64,000 bases of DNA from Trematomus loennbergii. Taxonomy: Eukaryota; Chordata; Actinopteri; Perciformes; Nototheniidae. Both the position numbers and the translations under genes were made by a program. The notes under the pieces are model-generated. The model ran no database searches and was not told the origin of the DNA. It saw only the letters and a program-made list of their open reading frames with translations. Of this stretch, positions 20,126-32,452 are shown piece after piece; position 1 is the stretch's first letter; the number at the start of each line of letters is the position of its first letter. Location: contig JAAOOA010000377.1 of NCBI GenBank assembly GCA_012861695.1, positions 248,001-312,000 of the forward strand, read 5' to 3'.

Positions 20126-23100
20126 CTACTTGCGTCTTCTATCTATTACTCTTGATTCAGGTATTTTATTCACCCTTGAAAATGTTGACCAGGGGTTGGA
20201 AGAATTTACAGACCTTTTTGTGAATCCGTTGCTTTCTTCAGCTTGCTTTCTGGCCTCCTCTTTATATTTCAGCTTAATTTCTTCCTTTTCTTTTTCATAG
20301 TTTTCCTCAATTACTTTTTTCTTCTCCTCCTCCTCCTGTTCTCTTCTCTCTCTCTCTTCTTCGTTTCTTAGTTTCTCCTGCTCGTACTCTTTTTGCATCC
20401 TTTGAATTCTTGTTTTCTCCTCCAGTCGTCTCTTTTCATTTTCTTCTTGTTGTCTGATCCGCTCTGCTTTTCTCTCCTTCTCCCATTCTTCCTTTTGCTT
20501 TTTGATCTCTTCGTTACTCTCCTTCAACAGTTTTTTCTGCCATTCCTTTCGTTGAATTTCTTCCTGCCTTTTCTTCTCCTTCTCCTCTTTCACTCTCTTC
20601 TCCTCATCTCTCCTTCTCTCCTCTCGTTCCTTGTTGATATTTTCCTCCATTTCTTTAAGCTGTCTGGCTTTCTCCTTCTCACTTTTATCTCTCTCTTGTT
20701 CTCTTCTTAGTTTCTCCTGCTCGTACTCTTCTTGCATCCTTTAAGTCTTGTTTTCTCCTCTAGTCGTCTCTTTTCATTTTCTTCTTGTTGTCTGATCCGC
20801 TCTGCTTCTCTCTCCTTCTCCCATTCTTCTTTTTGATTTTTTATCTCTCTGTTTTTCTGCTCCAACACTTCTTTCTCCCATTCCTTTCGTTGAATTTCTT
20901 CCTGCCTTTTCTTCTCTTTCTCCTCTTTCACTCTCTTCTCCTCATCTCTCCTTCTCTCCTCTCGTTCCTTGTTGATATTATCATCCATTTCTTTAAGCTG
21001 TCTGGCTCTCCTCTGCTCACTTTCGTCTCTCTCTTTTTCTCTTCTTAGTTTTCTCCTGCTCGTACTCTTCTTGCAACTTTGAAGTCTTGTTTGCTCCTCT
21101 TGTCGTATCTTTTCATTTTCTTCTTGTTGTTTGATCCGAGCTGTTTCACTCTTCTTCTCCCATTCTTCCTTTTGCTTTTTTTCTCTTCATTACTCTGCTC
21201 CATCACTCCACTCACAAGTTTTTTCTCCCACTCCATTCGTTGAATTTCTTCCTGCCTTTTCTTTTCCGTCTCTTCTTTTATTCTCTTCTCCTCATCTCTC
21301 CTTCTCTCCTCTCGTTCCTTGTTGATATTTTCCTCCATTTCTTTAAGCTTTCTGGCTTTCTCCTTCTCACTTTTATCTCTCTCTTTTTCTCTTCTTAGTT
21401 TCTCCTGCTCGTACTCTTCTTGCAACCTTTGAAGTCTTGTTTGCTCCTCTAGTTGTCTCTTTTCATTTTCTTCATGTTGTCTGATCCGCTCTGCTTCTCT
21501 CTCCTTCTCCCATTCTTCTTTTGCTTTTGTATCTCTCTGTTTTTCTGCTCCAACAGTTCTTTCTCCCATTTCTTTCGTTGAATTTCTTCCTGCCTTTTCT
21601 TCTCCTTCTCCTCTTCCACTCTCTTCTCCTCATCTCTCCTTCTCTCCTCTCGTTCCTTCTTGATATTTTCCTCCATTTCTTTAAGCTGTCTGGCTTTCTC
21701 CTTCTCACTTTTATCTCTCTCTTTTTCTCTTCTTAGTTTCTCCTGCTCGTACTCTTCTTGCATCCTTTGAAGTCTTGTTTGCTCCTCTAGTCGTCTCTTT
21801 TCATTTTCTTCTGTTGTTGATCCGCTCTGCTTCTCTCTCCTTCTCCCATTCTTCTTTTTGCTTTTTTATCTCTTCTTACTCTGCTCCATCACTCACACAC
21901 AAGTTTTTTCTCCCATTCCATTCGTTGAATTTCTTCCTGCCTTTTCTTCTCCTTCTCCTCTTCCACTCTCTTCTCCTCATCTCTCCTTCTCTCCTCTCGT
22001 TCCTTGTTGATATTTTCCTCCATTTCTTGAAGCTGTCTGGCTCTCTTCTCACTTTCGTCTCTCTCTTTTTCATTCTTCTCTTCACTGCTTCCATTTCCTC
22101 TTCGTGTTTTTTGCAGCGCTCTCCTCTCTCTCTGCATTTCTTCTTCCTTCTCCTTCAGGATCTTCTCCACTTCCTTCTTTATGGCCGCCTCGGCCTCTTG
22201 AAACATCTCTGAGGTGAAGCAGCTGCCGCCATTTTCCTTCAGCATTTGTTGGTCTTCTCCATCAGCTCTCTGACTTGCCTGCGGTCGGTCTGATCTTGTT
22301 ATTGAAGACTGGTATCTCCCTCCACAGTCATTTATCAGTTTTTCCAAAGGTCATCAGATTGTATGTAACTCTCTATTGTTTGACCCTTCAGATCATCTCC
22401 TCTGGTGAATATAGGATGATGAAATCTCCAGATCTCTTGCCAAAAATTTTTGATCAGTTCACAGTGTCTTTTTCCTCCTGGTAAATCGGCCGATCTGCAG
22501 CACCAGTAAGAACACATGAGGTCCAGGAGACCAAGCTGATGCATTTCCCATCTCCTCTTGAACTTCATCATTGGACAGTGTTGTGTCAAACAGACCGGGG
22601 GTGTCCACCACAGCGACAGGACGTCCATCATCTTCCTGTTGCTTTCTCAAAACTGGTCACTGACTTTGAGCTGACAAGATTCAAAATATTCTTTGCCCAA
22701 AATGGTGTTTCCAGTTGCACTCTTCCCACTGCCAGTCTTCCCAATCAGCACCATCCTGAGACACTCTCTGTTCTGACTTTCATCAACATCTCCCTCCTGA
22801 CTTTTCTTTTAACGTCCTGCAGTTCAGCTTTAAGTCTTCTGTTAGTGTTATCCAGCTCTACAACCTTCTCCATCTGAGCCTTGGTGAACATCTTTTGTAA
22901 AGCTCCTAGATCCTTTACCTCTCATCTCTTGCACAGCATCCAACAGCTCTGGGATCTGCTGCTGGTCCTTGATGTTGAGAACAACATGTCTTCCTCCACA
23001 TCTCTGACGGAGCTCCTGGAGGTCCTTGTTCTCCTTTAGTAAGTTAACAACAGCTGGAGCTGTAGGATCTGACTCCACAGTGGACAGAATCAAGGTGAAG

Positions 23101-24029
23101 TCGTTGACTCGAGAGCTGAATGTGTTCTGGGGGTCTCTAACTCTCCCTTGTCTTCATCAGTGAGGGGACCCACAGGTAGGACCAGGATGAAGGCATGGAC
23201 GCCTTCAGGATCACAGAGGGAGATACACCTGAATGATTCCTCCATCACTTCCTCCTGAGGTTTTCCACACAAAGCAGGGAGCTCCACCAGGGAAACCCTT
23301 CGTCCACACACCTCTCCCTGATGTTTAACACACTCTGAGGAGTTGGAGACTGAAGGAAGCTCTCTCTGACCTAAAATGGCCTCGGCTGCTGAAGTCTTCC
23401 CTGCTCCTTTCCTCCCACACAGAACCAGGTTTAAAGCTGGTTTGATGTGTTAGACTTTGGTGCCATCATCAAACCTGCATCCTGAAACACATCACAGCTC
23501 ACATGCTCTCCATTGTTCTCCTTTGCAGTTTGACCCAAACGTGTTAACAGCTCTGAATGGTCAAGGTTCTGCCTCATATCTGTTTCTACACATTCTGATC
23601 ATGTCTTTTAATGGTGGATGTTGCATAACCTTTTCATTGAAACCTGAACTCCCCTCTTTAGGTGGTGAATAATACCAGTGAATGATCGAATGATTGATCA
23701 CCAAAGAGTTGCAGGACTTGCAGAGTCTCAGTTTGTGTTTCTCAGTGAAGTGCTCAGGCTGTAGAACCAGCAGGAACACATGAGGTCCAGGATCAGAGAG
23801 CTCACACAGTCTTTTACATCTTGTGAAAGTTTCAGTTGGGTGATTTTGGGATGCAGCAGATCTGGGGTGTTGATAAGAACTATTTCTTTTCCTTTTAACT
23901 GTCCACTGACTCTCAGACACCGGTCTGGTTCTTCCTCAGTGTTGAACACAGTGTCTCCCAGTATGAAGTTCCCCACTGAACTCCTCTCAGCCCAGCTGTT
24001 CCCCAGCAGAACTACCCTCAGCTCAGAAA
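20126..24029 (-). pseudogene. GIMAP-like gene 1, large exon: three AIG1 GTPase domains plus repeated coiled-coil tail; frameshifted
   Basis: The acceptor (ctgattttcctttt-cag type) is at 24030. Domain 0 (about 23560-24029) begins SELRVVLLGNSWAERSSVGN; its P-loop is degenerate and it has INTPD in the G3 position. Domain 1 (about 22930-23450) has G1 GRKGAGKTS and ELPAL in place of DxPG. Domain 2 (about 22380-22760) has canonical G1 [13 protein letters not shown]3 [10 protein letters not shown] and a G4-like FTRGDDL. It is followed by CFTSEMF and a very long charged coiled coil to the stop at 20126. AIG1/GIMAP proteins bind GTP and act as membrane-associated GTPases, largely in immune cells; multi-domain GIMAP8-type forms are common in fish. 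Compared with gene 2, at least six indels break the frame (e.g. near 23135, 22910 and 21770), so as read it is broken. The original three-domain design is clear. Confidence 0.8.
20372..22090 (-). repeat. Tandem coiled-coil-coding repeat, about five 340-bp units
   Basis: The phrase 'ctcctgctcgtactcttctt' (or 'tttt' variant) recurs near 20374, 20714, 21053, 21402 and 21740, so the period is about 340 bp, or 113 codons. Each unit encodes EEYEQEKLRRE, KARQLKEMEENINKERE, EEIQRMEWEKKL and EERIRQQEENEKRR-type segments. These are almost entirely Glu, Lys, Arg and Gln, without proline. Gene 2 has a single unit at 50780-51150. Units differ by substitutions and small indels that shift frame. Confidence 0.88.
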
Positions 24030-24384
24030 CTGAAAAGGAAAACACAGAATTAGAAAAACTACTCTTCAACCAAAAACTAATTGTATAATTAACCAATGAA
24101 AGGTAATATTTTAAAAGGTGGACTTGAGTAAATGTGTCAGCTGTTATCTTGAAACTAGCCAAATCACCAAAGAGCTTGCATTAAAGGTCCCATATCATGC
24201 TTTTCCGGTTATTACTCGTCCCCTTGTGTGTTATGTAGGTTTTTCTGCATGTAAACCCTCAAAGTACACCCTGTAGCGAGTAAAACTCTAACACAGAAAA
24301 GACCTGTCTTTGCTGCCCCAGAACGCCTCGTTGGAGATTTTTCTTTCTCCATTGTTTTCTTTCTGGGTACACTGACGTGCCCTT

Positions 24385-25560
24385 ACCCAAATGGCAACAC
24401 ACTCTCACTCCATAAACGTCCAGGAGCGACGCTTGGTCAGGGTCCCGAGGCGTGCAGTTGGGACGCTCCTAGGCTCCTTCAGCTTCATAAACAGACGCAA
24501 ATAGCTTTCAACTGATTGCAATGTATTCCCATCTGCGGCGGGATTTGACGCTCATGGAAGCACGGCATTCGTTTGTGTCGGAGGCTGTTAAAGGCAATGT
24601 GAGCGTCCATTCCCATTGGATAACGGAGAATTGTACACCCGGAAGTAAGTATTCCCCTTACTGTCGATTGATTTGACAGTGATATCTCCACTACTCATCA
24701 ACTCAAAAACACCAGATTATCCTTGTTAATTAAACGACATTGATAGGTTTTAGTGTGTACAATGCTTTTGTCACGTTTTCCCCTTCAATTCTGAGAAACA
24801 AGTAGTTTTCTATGAGTTTTGGATGGCCGAAGACATTACATTACCCACAATCCTCTGTAGCAACCATAGACTGTATATTGCAACAGGCAACAGCTTCGGT
24901 TCATGTTAATTTACAAACTCTTCAACTACAACCGTAGTTATATTTAAAAACATGTTAGAAGGCCTCACAAAATACTTTAATGTAAATTAAATTTAAATGT
25001 GAAGGAATGTGTGTATATTAACTGTGGGTTTTTCTCTGGAAGTTTTTCCTTGTACGATGTGAGGGTCAAAGGACAGATGATGCCGTTTTTCTCATACTGA
25101 TATTCCGCTATGCACGCTGGGATTTGGTGTTTATGCGATGTGAAATCCGAAAACATTTAAAAAAAAAAAATAATACATTATTCCGAGTGTGCTTGCTTTT
25201 CTCTTTGAAAGTCATCACATAACGGCATTGTAATACACGTTTCGGCTGCATTAAATATTACATATCTGCCGTAGTTTCTATTTATAGAGCCCTGATGAGA
25301 AGACTTCTAGACAAACAGGAACTGCCGCCAAAACTGAAAACTTGACGTGGATCTTAAATATATAAGCAATTAAACAACATCTTACATTTCTTTTCACACA
25401 ATACGTCTCCTTGCAGTATCAACACTAATTCGGCTGACTTTTATATTTGATCCAATTGGTAGATAGGCTGTATTTACGCCATAACGGTGCACAGCTGATA
25501 GAAAGGGACACCTACTGGTTAAAGCACGTTATTGCATTTTATAATTTATTATTAGATATT
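24385..25560. repeat. Left arm of foldback repeat P
   Basis: Inverted copy of 29868-30830, from 'caacacactctcactccata' outward to 'tagatattaatagg'. An identical 68-residue open frame appears in both arms (24485-24691 minus, 30516-30722 plus) only because the arms are near-identical. Diverged P sequence also lies at 57155-57340 and 61560-61860. Confidence 0.85.
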
Positions 25561-25564
25561 AATA

Positions 25565-25990
25565 GGATCCCTATAAAGTATATTCTTTACTCGTCGTTAT
25601 TCTCTACTAATAGTTAATTAAAGACTGTATATAATGACTATTTTGCACATCCCATTCAAGATTTCAAGATTTTCTAAGGTTTATTGACATATCATATTAT
25701 ACACAACTACGGTGTAGTTATGCAATGAATGAAAAACTTGGGTCGCAGGTTCCTCAACAGTGCATTACAAGACATCTATCAATATGTGTGTACCTCCACC
25801 ATTACATTGTCATATTCTGCACATTTCTTATACTATCTACATACATCTTATAAGAGTATAATACATATGTATAATATCAGTTAAAATAAGTGCTTAAACA
25901 TAGTTAACATTGCAGGAAAGCAATATATTAGACGTTAAGTACTTTGTCAGGCTTAATATTTATCTGTAGATACAAATGTCACTGTGTGTG
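25565..25990. repeat. Block duplicated at 59995-60420
   Basis: Long near-identity, including 'tacggtgtagttatgcaatg' and 'aagtactttgtcaggcttaa'. In both places it follows P-type sequence. Confidence 0.85.
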
Positions 25991-26777
25991 CTGTGTGCTC
26001 TGCATGTGTGACCATCAAAGAGGGTTTCATCCAGGAGCGTCGCCTGGACCTAAAAACATTCGGGGCTTAGCCCATAGTGGTGGCGGCCGCGGCGCTACAG
26101 TGGAATATTTTACTGCAACATTCCCCACACGCCACACACAGTACACCCGCGACTGTTACAATGAAGGCTCGATAATCAGCTCACCGCATATAGGCAGGGG
26201 TAAAGTGCTATTTTTTGGGGGGGCGGACCTCACCTCCTCTAGGGGGGTCCGGGGGGATGCTTCCCAGGGAAGATTTTTTTTAAAATATTGAAGTTAAAAG
26301 CATCAATCTGGTGCACTTTGAGAGCAAAATTAAGAGATCTATGGATACCTCTCTCAACACCCATATGACACAGAACTGTAAACAGATGTACTTTTTCTCT
26401 ATGGATATTTTACAAATCACTCCCCTTTTAAACTCTATTCTTGTTTTACTGCCATATAGTATTTCATAACTGTTTTTCCTTTATTCTCTTATTTTTTATA
26501 ACTATAATGATCATATGAAGGTGTGCCGCAGAAATAATCTTTTGAATAATTTGTGACCAAAACCGTTTGAGACCCACTGAGATAACTTAGACTAAAGTTA
26601 ACTATGTAACACTCAGAGAGTCCTTAGTTTAGCTCACCTGAGTCTCTCAGTCTGACAGGAGAGGACTCTCCTCCAGCTTGTTGTGGAACAAACAGCTCCT
26701 TATGTCCGTTAGCGCAGCTAGCTAACCAGATGCTAACAACACGGTCCCTGCTGTTCTTATTATACATCCATGGCTGG

Positions 26778-26833
26778 CACCGGTCCCTCTCTCTCCCTCT
26801 CTCCCTCTCTCTCTCGTCTCTCTCTCTCTCTCT
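26778..26833. repeat. (CT)n-rich tract
   Basis: Nearly pure CT; the same position in element B (29105-29148) also has a CT run, so this is part of the element family. Confidence 0.9.
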
Positions 26834-27919
26834 ATCACACTAAATGCGCTATTGCCACAACACCAGATGCGGCTTTCACACCAGCGCTTTTCCCTTTCTA
26901 GCTCCTAGCTGGAGCTTTTCTGGTTCAGCTCCGGTTTCCCTTTTCAACTCCCGCTCTGTTCACACCGCCCAGAGCTGCCGCTGCTGCGTCATGACGTCAC
27001 CGTTTACATCGCTGATTTTCTCCACGAGCTCACAACAACAACAACGGGGGACTGCGTCGGGTCGATGATCGTGTTGCTTTTAATCATACGAAGCCAGATT
27101 AAATTAAATAACGACTTCTCCAACCTTATACTTTTCTGTGCCGTGGTTCATTGTTTATTAATGTGTTTCAGCGGCATTTACCGACCGCTGCAGTGCTGGC
27201 TGCTCTTCCACGGGAGTTTATTCTCCCGTTAACTCCGGGTTAGCTCACACGGCTCTAAAGTATTCACTGTCTGACTGTCACACAAGCAGCTGATACATAT
27301 CCCCAGTTCCCCTTAAGTGAATGTGTGTCAGTCTGAATTGACGCTGTTTGGCATCACAACGTTGTTATGAAGGTTTCTCTGGTATAACATGGGTGATGTT
27401 AGCATAGCAACCGAAGCTAAACTGACTACTTGCTAAGCCGTTTTCTACAGGCACATTTTACCGGCGTATTTTTCATTATGATTCTTCTTGTGATAGTCGG
27501 ACATGACAACCTGTGCAGCCCATGTATTGATTCCATCCGATAGCTGCTATAATAACAAACAAAACATCTGCCTGCTCTCCACAATGATCAATAACAGCGA
27601 ACGGATGGTCAAAGTAAGGTACAAATAAACAGAATCACACGAAGCCTGGTTAGTGTTGCCTGACTTTATAAAGTGTGTTGTTTTTTTATAAGTGTGTGGT
27701 TGCCTTCTAGTCACTTTGCTCAGCGCTACTGCTTGTAGGCAGGCATGACGAGACTCTTCAGTCGACCCATGTTCAGGGTAGGTGGGTTTAGTTTCCTGCA
27801 CGCCTCGACGTAAGAGAGACGTAAGCGACGCCGCCTCTTAGCTCCGAAGCTCTTGCCTCTAGACCGACAATTTTTTGGAGCTGGAAGTGAACCGCATTCC
27901 GGAGCTAAGAGGCGGCACC

Positions 27920-29115
27920 CAGGGGCGTCGCCTGGACCTGAAAACATTCGGGGCTTAGCCCACAGTGGCGGCGGCACTACCATACTTGCCAACCCTCCCG
28001 ATTTTCGCGGGAGACTCCCGATTTCATTGCCCTCTCCCGGTTTCCTCCCGGGGTCATATTTCTCCCGCATTTCTCCCGATTTCTGACAAAATCATTTACT
28101 CAGGACTGTTTCCACTCGGACTTTAATACAGCTACACCATTGTTTGGTTTCCATGGTAGCGTAGCGTGCGCAACTGAAAGTCTGAGAGGGTGAGGAAGAT
28201 AGTCACAGCAAACAGAACAAGAATAGACAATTCTACCCTCTGCTCACTCCTTTCCTGTAAAATACAGGTCCAGCCCACACATATGGTGCTACAGGCCGCA
28301 AGGCAGTGCACTTACAACTACAATAAGCATGTTAATGTTAATCTAACATACAGCTCCGGCGAACCACTAGCACCCCCCCCCCCCCCCCCCCCCCGCGGTG
28401 GTTTTGGAAATGCTCCCGATTTGAGGTCTCAAGGTTGGCAAGTATGGGCACTACAGTGGCATTTTTCACTGCAACACTCCCCACACGCACACACACAGTA
28501 CACCAGCGACTGTTACATGAAGGCTCGATAATCAGCTCACGGCATATAGGCAGGGGTAAAGTGGTATTTTTTGAGTGGGGGGCTCACCTCCTCTAGGGGG
28601 GTCCGGGGGGATGCTCCCCCGGGAAGATTTTTTTTTAATATTGAAGTTATATGCATCAATCTGGTGCACTTTGAGAGCAAAATGAAGAGATCTATGGATA
28701 CCTCTCTCAACACCCATATGAAGCAGAACTGTAAACAGATGTACTTTTTTCTTTATGGATATTTTACTAATCACTCCCTTTTAAACTCTATTTTTGTTTT
28801 ACTGCCATATAGTATTTCATAACTGTTTTTCCTTTATTCTCTTTTTTTTCTAACTAAATGATCATATGAAGGTGTGCCGCGGAAAAATCTTTTGAATAAT
28901 TTGTGACCAAACCGTTTGAGACCCACTGAGATAACTTAGACTAAAGTTATGTATCTAAACACTCAGAGAGTCCTTTAGCTCACCTGAGTCTCTCAGTCTG
29001 AGAGGAGAGGACTCTCCTCCAGCTTCTTGTGGAACAAACAGCTCCTTAAGTCCGTTAGTGCAGCTAGCTAACCAGATGCTAACAACACCGTCCATGCTGG
29101 CACTGGTCCCTCCCT

Positions 29116-29147
<32 letters not shown>

Positions 29148-29429
29148 ATCACACTAAATGCGCTATTGCCACACACACACACAGAGCCGAGCTTGAATGA
29201 CACAAGCACACGTTTATTTCCATGCAACTCTCTGATTGGTCTGGTGTCATGCCTCTGTTGCATTCACTGAACACGGGAAATTACAGTGCTGCCGTCCTCT
29301 CTTGTGTCATGATGAGGTTCACGTAAAGCACGGTTAATGTATTATATTATTGAGGGAGAATTGTCCGGGGCTACAGAAAAAAACATTCGGGGCTAAAGCC
29401 CCGGATGCCCAGGCCAGGCGACGCCACTG
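27920..29429. mobile_element. hAT-type element B, same family as A, nested in C1
   Basis: Ends 'caggggcgtcgcctggacc' and 'ggccaggcgacgccactg', flanked by GCGGCACC on both sides (the right copy shares its first G with the element end). The interior matches element A, including the 'ggaccctctaggggggtcc'-like block and the CT run. It carries element D. Confidence 0.85.
27981..28446. mobile_element. hAT-type MITE D, innermost
   Basis: 466 bp with ends 'catacttgccaaccctcc' and 'aaggttggcaagtatg', and a perfect 8-bp duplication GGCACTAC (27973-27980 and 28447-28454). Element A has the uninterrupted site ('ggcgctacagtgg'). It contains a run of 24 C at 28371-28394. A fragment of the same family lies inverted at 34985-35130. 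Confidence 0.88.
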
Positions 29430-29867
29430 CGGCACCGCTGCGGTGTGAACAGGAAAAACCGGTACTGTTCAGGCTCCAGCTCCGAGCCGGAGCTGAAAAC
29501 GCGTTGGTGTGAAAGGGGCAAGAGCCGAGCTTGAATGACACAAGCACCCGTTTATTTCCATGCAACACTCTGATTGGTCTGGTGTCATGCCTCTGTTGCA
29601 TTCACTAAACACGGGGAATTACAGTCCTGCCGTCCTCTCTTGTGTCATGATGAGGTTCACGTAAAGCACGGTTAATGTATTATATTATTGGAGGGAGAAT
29701 TGTCCGGGCTAAAGACGCCACTGGTTTCATCCCTCATATTCATCTTCTATACCCCCAAAGCTTTTTCTTATTCAAAAGAAGACCTTAACCTAAAGTCTTC
29801 TTTAATGTTTAAATAAAGCCTTATTAGTTTGTCTGTTTTGCACATCCTCCTATTAATATCTAATAAT

Positions 29868-30830
29868 AAAATTATAAAATGCAATAACGTGCTTTAACCA
29901 GGTAGGTATCCCTTTCTATCAGCTGTGCACCGTTATGGCGTAAATACAGCCGATCTACCAATTGGATCAAATATAAGTCAGCCGAATTAGTGTTGATACT
30001 GCAAGAAGACGTATTGTGTGAAAAGAAATGTAAGATGTTGTTTAATTTGTTTAATGTTTTCAGATTTCACATCGCATAAACACCAAATCCCAGCGTGCAT
30101 AGCGGAATATCAGTATGAGAAAAACGGCATCATCTGTCCTTTGACCCTCACATCGTACAAGGAAAACTTCCAGAGAAAACCCACTGTTAATATACACACA
30201 TTCCTTCACATTTACATTTTAATTTACATTAAAGTATTTTGTGAGGCCTTCTAATTTTTTTAAATATAACTACGGTTGTAGTTGAAGAGTTTGTAAATTA
30301 ACATGAACGGAAGCTGTTGCCTGTTGCAATATACAGTCTATGGTTGCTACAGAGGATTGTGGGTAATGTCATGTCTTCGGCCATCCAAAACTCATAGAAA
30401 CGACTTGTTTCTCAGAATTGAAGGGGAAAACGTGACAAAAGCATTGTACACACACTAAAACCTATCAATGTCGTTTAATTAACAAGGATAATCTGGTGTT
30501 TTGAGTTGATGAGTAGTGGAGATATCACTGTCAAATCAATCGACAGTAAGGGGAATACTTACTTCCGGGTGTACAATTCTCCGTTATCCAATGGGAATGG
30601 ACGCTCACATTGCCTTTAACAGCCTCCGACACAAACGAATGCCGTGCTTCCATGAGCGTCAAATCCCGCCGCAGATGGGAATACATTGCAATCAGTTGAA
30701 AGCTATTTGCGTCTGTTTATGAAGCTGAAGGAGCCTAGGAGCGTCCCAACTGCACGCCTCGGGACCCTGACCAAGCGTCGCTCCTGGACATTTATGGAGT
30801 GAGAGTGTGTTGCAAATGGACCCATTGGTC
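29868..30830. repeat. Right arm of foldback repeat P
   Basis: Inverted counterpart of 24385-25560. The two arms flank the hAT nest, giving a potential stem of about 1 kb with a loop of about 4.3 kb. Confidence 0.85.
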
Positions 30831-32401
30831 CAAATGGAACATTCCGCAGCAGCGAGCCAGTGGGCGAGCTGACCAATCAGAGCACACTGGGCTCACAGGG
30901 AGGGGGAGCTCCAACAAGCCGTTTAGGACAGAGAGTGAATACACATACTACAGATGGGGCATCTTATTTTGGACGCCAGCATACAGCTTCCTGCCTACTG
31001 CCAGCCAGTTACCTGCCTAAGACCTGCCAAAGACCAGTATCCAGGAATGTTAGGCCCTCCCACTATTCTCCAATTTCAGGGTTTAACCAGGAGATGGCGC
31101 TATATATTAAATAACTATGGCCAAACTAAGACTTAGTTTTTCACAATTGAAAATGCAGATATTATATAAAAAACTAAAGTTAAAATCTTGTTTTAATGCC
31201 CCAAGAGCAATAACATCTTGTCACAAGCTTTTTGGAAGAAAAAGACTGACCCAAGAGACCTGTAGTTGACTAATTACAGGCCTCAATAAAGTTCTGCCAT
31301 TGGTTGTGAAAAACAACGGTGGACATAGTGGAAAGTGAAATTGACATTGTCGAATTTAATAAAAACAAAATAATGTATCTGTGTACGTGTTTTACTATGT
31401 GATCTGCATGCACTTATCAAACATCTAATTAAAGAATGGTAGCTGTACCTCTCAAACAACCTAAACTAGTTATAAATGTTTATTTTAAATAAAGTCTTTA
31501 TGACTCGGAATATGAATAACATGGGTCCGTTACAGTTTGTTTTCATCTGATTTCAAATAAACAAAGTCTTGGCTTTCAGAATATTAAACTTGTTTCGGCA
31601 AATTTAGATGATAAATACAACTATGAAGCTTGTAACGGCATAATTACTTAAGCGGAGAACGGAGTAAGTAAACGTTACAGCAGGCATAACAACAGCCGGT
31701 GTTTATTTTATTATAATATAGTCGTTTTATTATATAACTATATATGTAGTTTTATAATAATATATAGTTTTATTATAATATATAGTCGTTATTCATTTCC
31801 TATAATATATAGTCGTTATTCATTCGTTATTCATTTGTTTTAAAGCTCAATATATAGTTTTATATAAATATAGTCGTTATTCATTTGTTATGAAGATATC
31901 TTGGTTTGATTTGGAGAAGGCTTTTAAAGTATACTAACTCTAACTCTATTGTATACTAACTCTTCCCGTCAAGAATATGAATAGAACTTAGATAGATCAC
32001 TTTACATTTCTGCGAATGTAACTTCTCAGTAACTGCTCCCCTTAAATTAAATGTATTCTGTAGAGAAATGTAAACGTTCACCATCCCCCACCCGCCTACT
32101 GTATGTTGCTTTTTGACATGTGAATGGGTAACTACCCCCCTCTGAGTGAATACCTGTTGTACCTGTCCGGGGCTAAGCCCATAGGACGATGCTCTGATGT
32201 CATCACCCTCGCACATTGGTCATATGTTTACAAAAAACGATGTTAACACTTTCTCGTTCTTAATATATGCTATATTTAGGGTCGATATGTGTTGAATTTA
32301 CTTTAAAATAGCGTCTAACTCTCTCCCCCCTCCCCCGTCGCACCTTCTAACAGAACCCCCCCCCATATCAAATCCCAATGATTCATATTCTGAGTCATAA
32401 A

Positions 32402-32402
<1 letters not shown>

Positions 32403-32451
<49 letters not shown>
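32403..32451. repeat. (AC)n microsatellite
   Basis: Pure AC run next to a W-type end fragment (32340-32383). Confidence 0.97.

Positions 32452-32452
<1 letters not shown>

Larger units (their letters stand above)
26871..29519. mobile_element. Element C1, ends 'ctttcacacc...ggtgtgaaag'
   Basis: The ends are 'ggctttcacaccagcg' and 'cgttggtgtgaaaggggc', with an intact relative at 48448-49489. It splits element A between 'ccacaacaccagatgc' and 'agagccgagcttgaat', sequences that are adjacent (with AC slippage) in element B. B and D sit inside it. A target duplication was not clear. Confidence 0.8.
26032..29723. mobile_element. hAT-type element A (outer of the nest)
   Basis: Left end 'caggagcgtcgcctgg' and right end 'gacgccactg', with a perfect 8-bp target duplication GTTTCATC (26024-26031 and 29724-29731). 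It carries element C (26871-29519) in its right half. Its own unique parts are 26032-26870 and 29520-29723. The related element B lies inside C. No intact transposase is visible. Confidence 0.85.

Noticed and set aside
20393..22212. Plus-strand Phe/Leu/Ser-rich open frames
   Set aside because: Antisense shadows of the Glu/Lys/Arg-rich coiled-coil array.
26844..28086. Short proline/serine-rich ORFs in elements A, B and C
   Set aside because: Not conserved between element copies and no recognisable domain.
24485..30722. Identical 68-residue ORF on both sides of the nest
   Set aside because: Identity reflects the inverted arms of P. The sequence is also present in L (57155-57340) with the frame broken.
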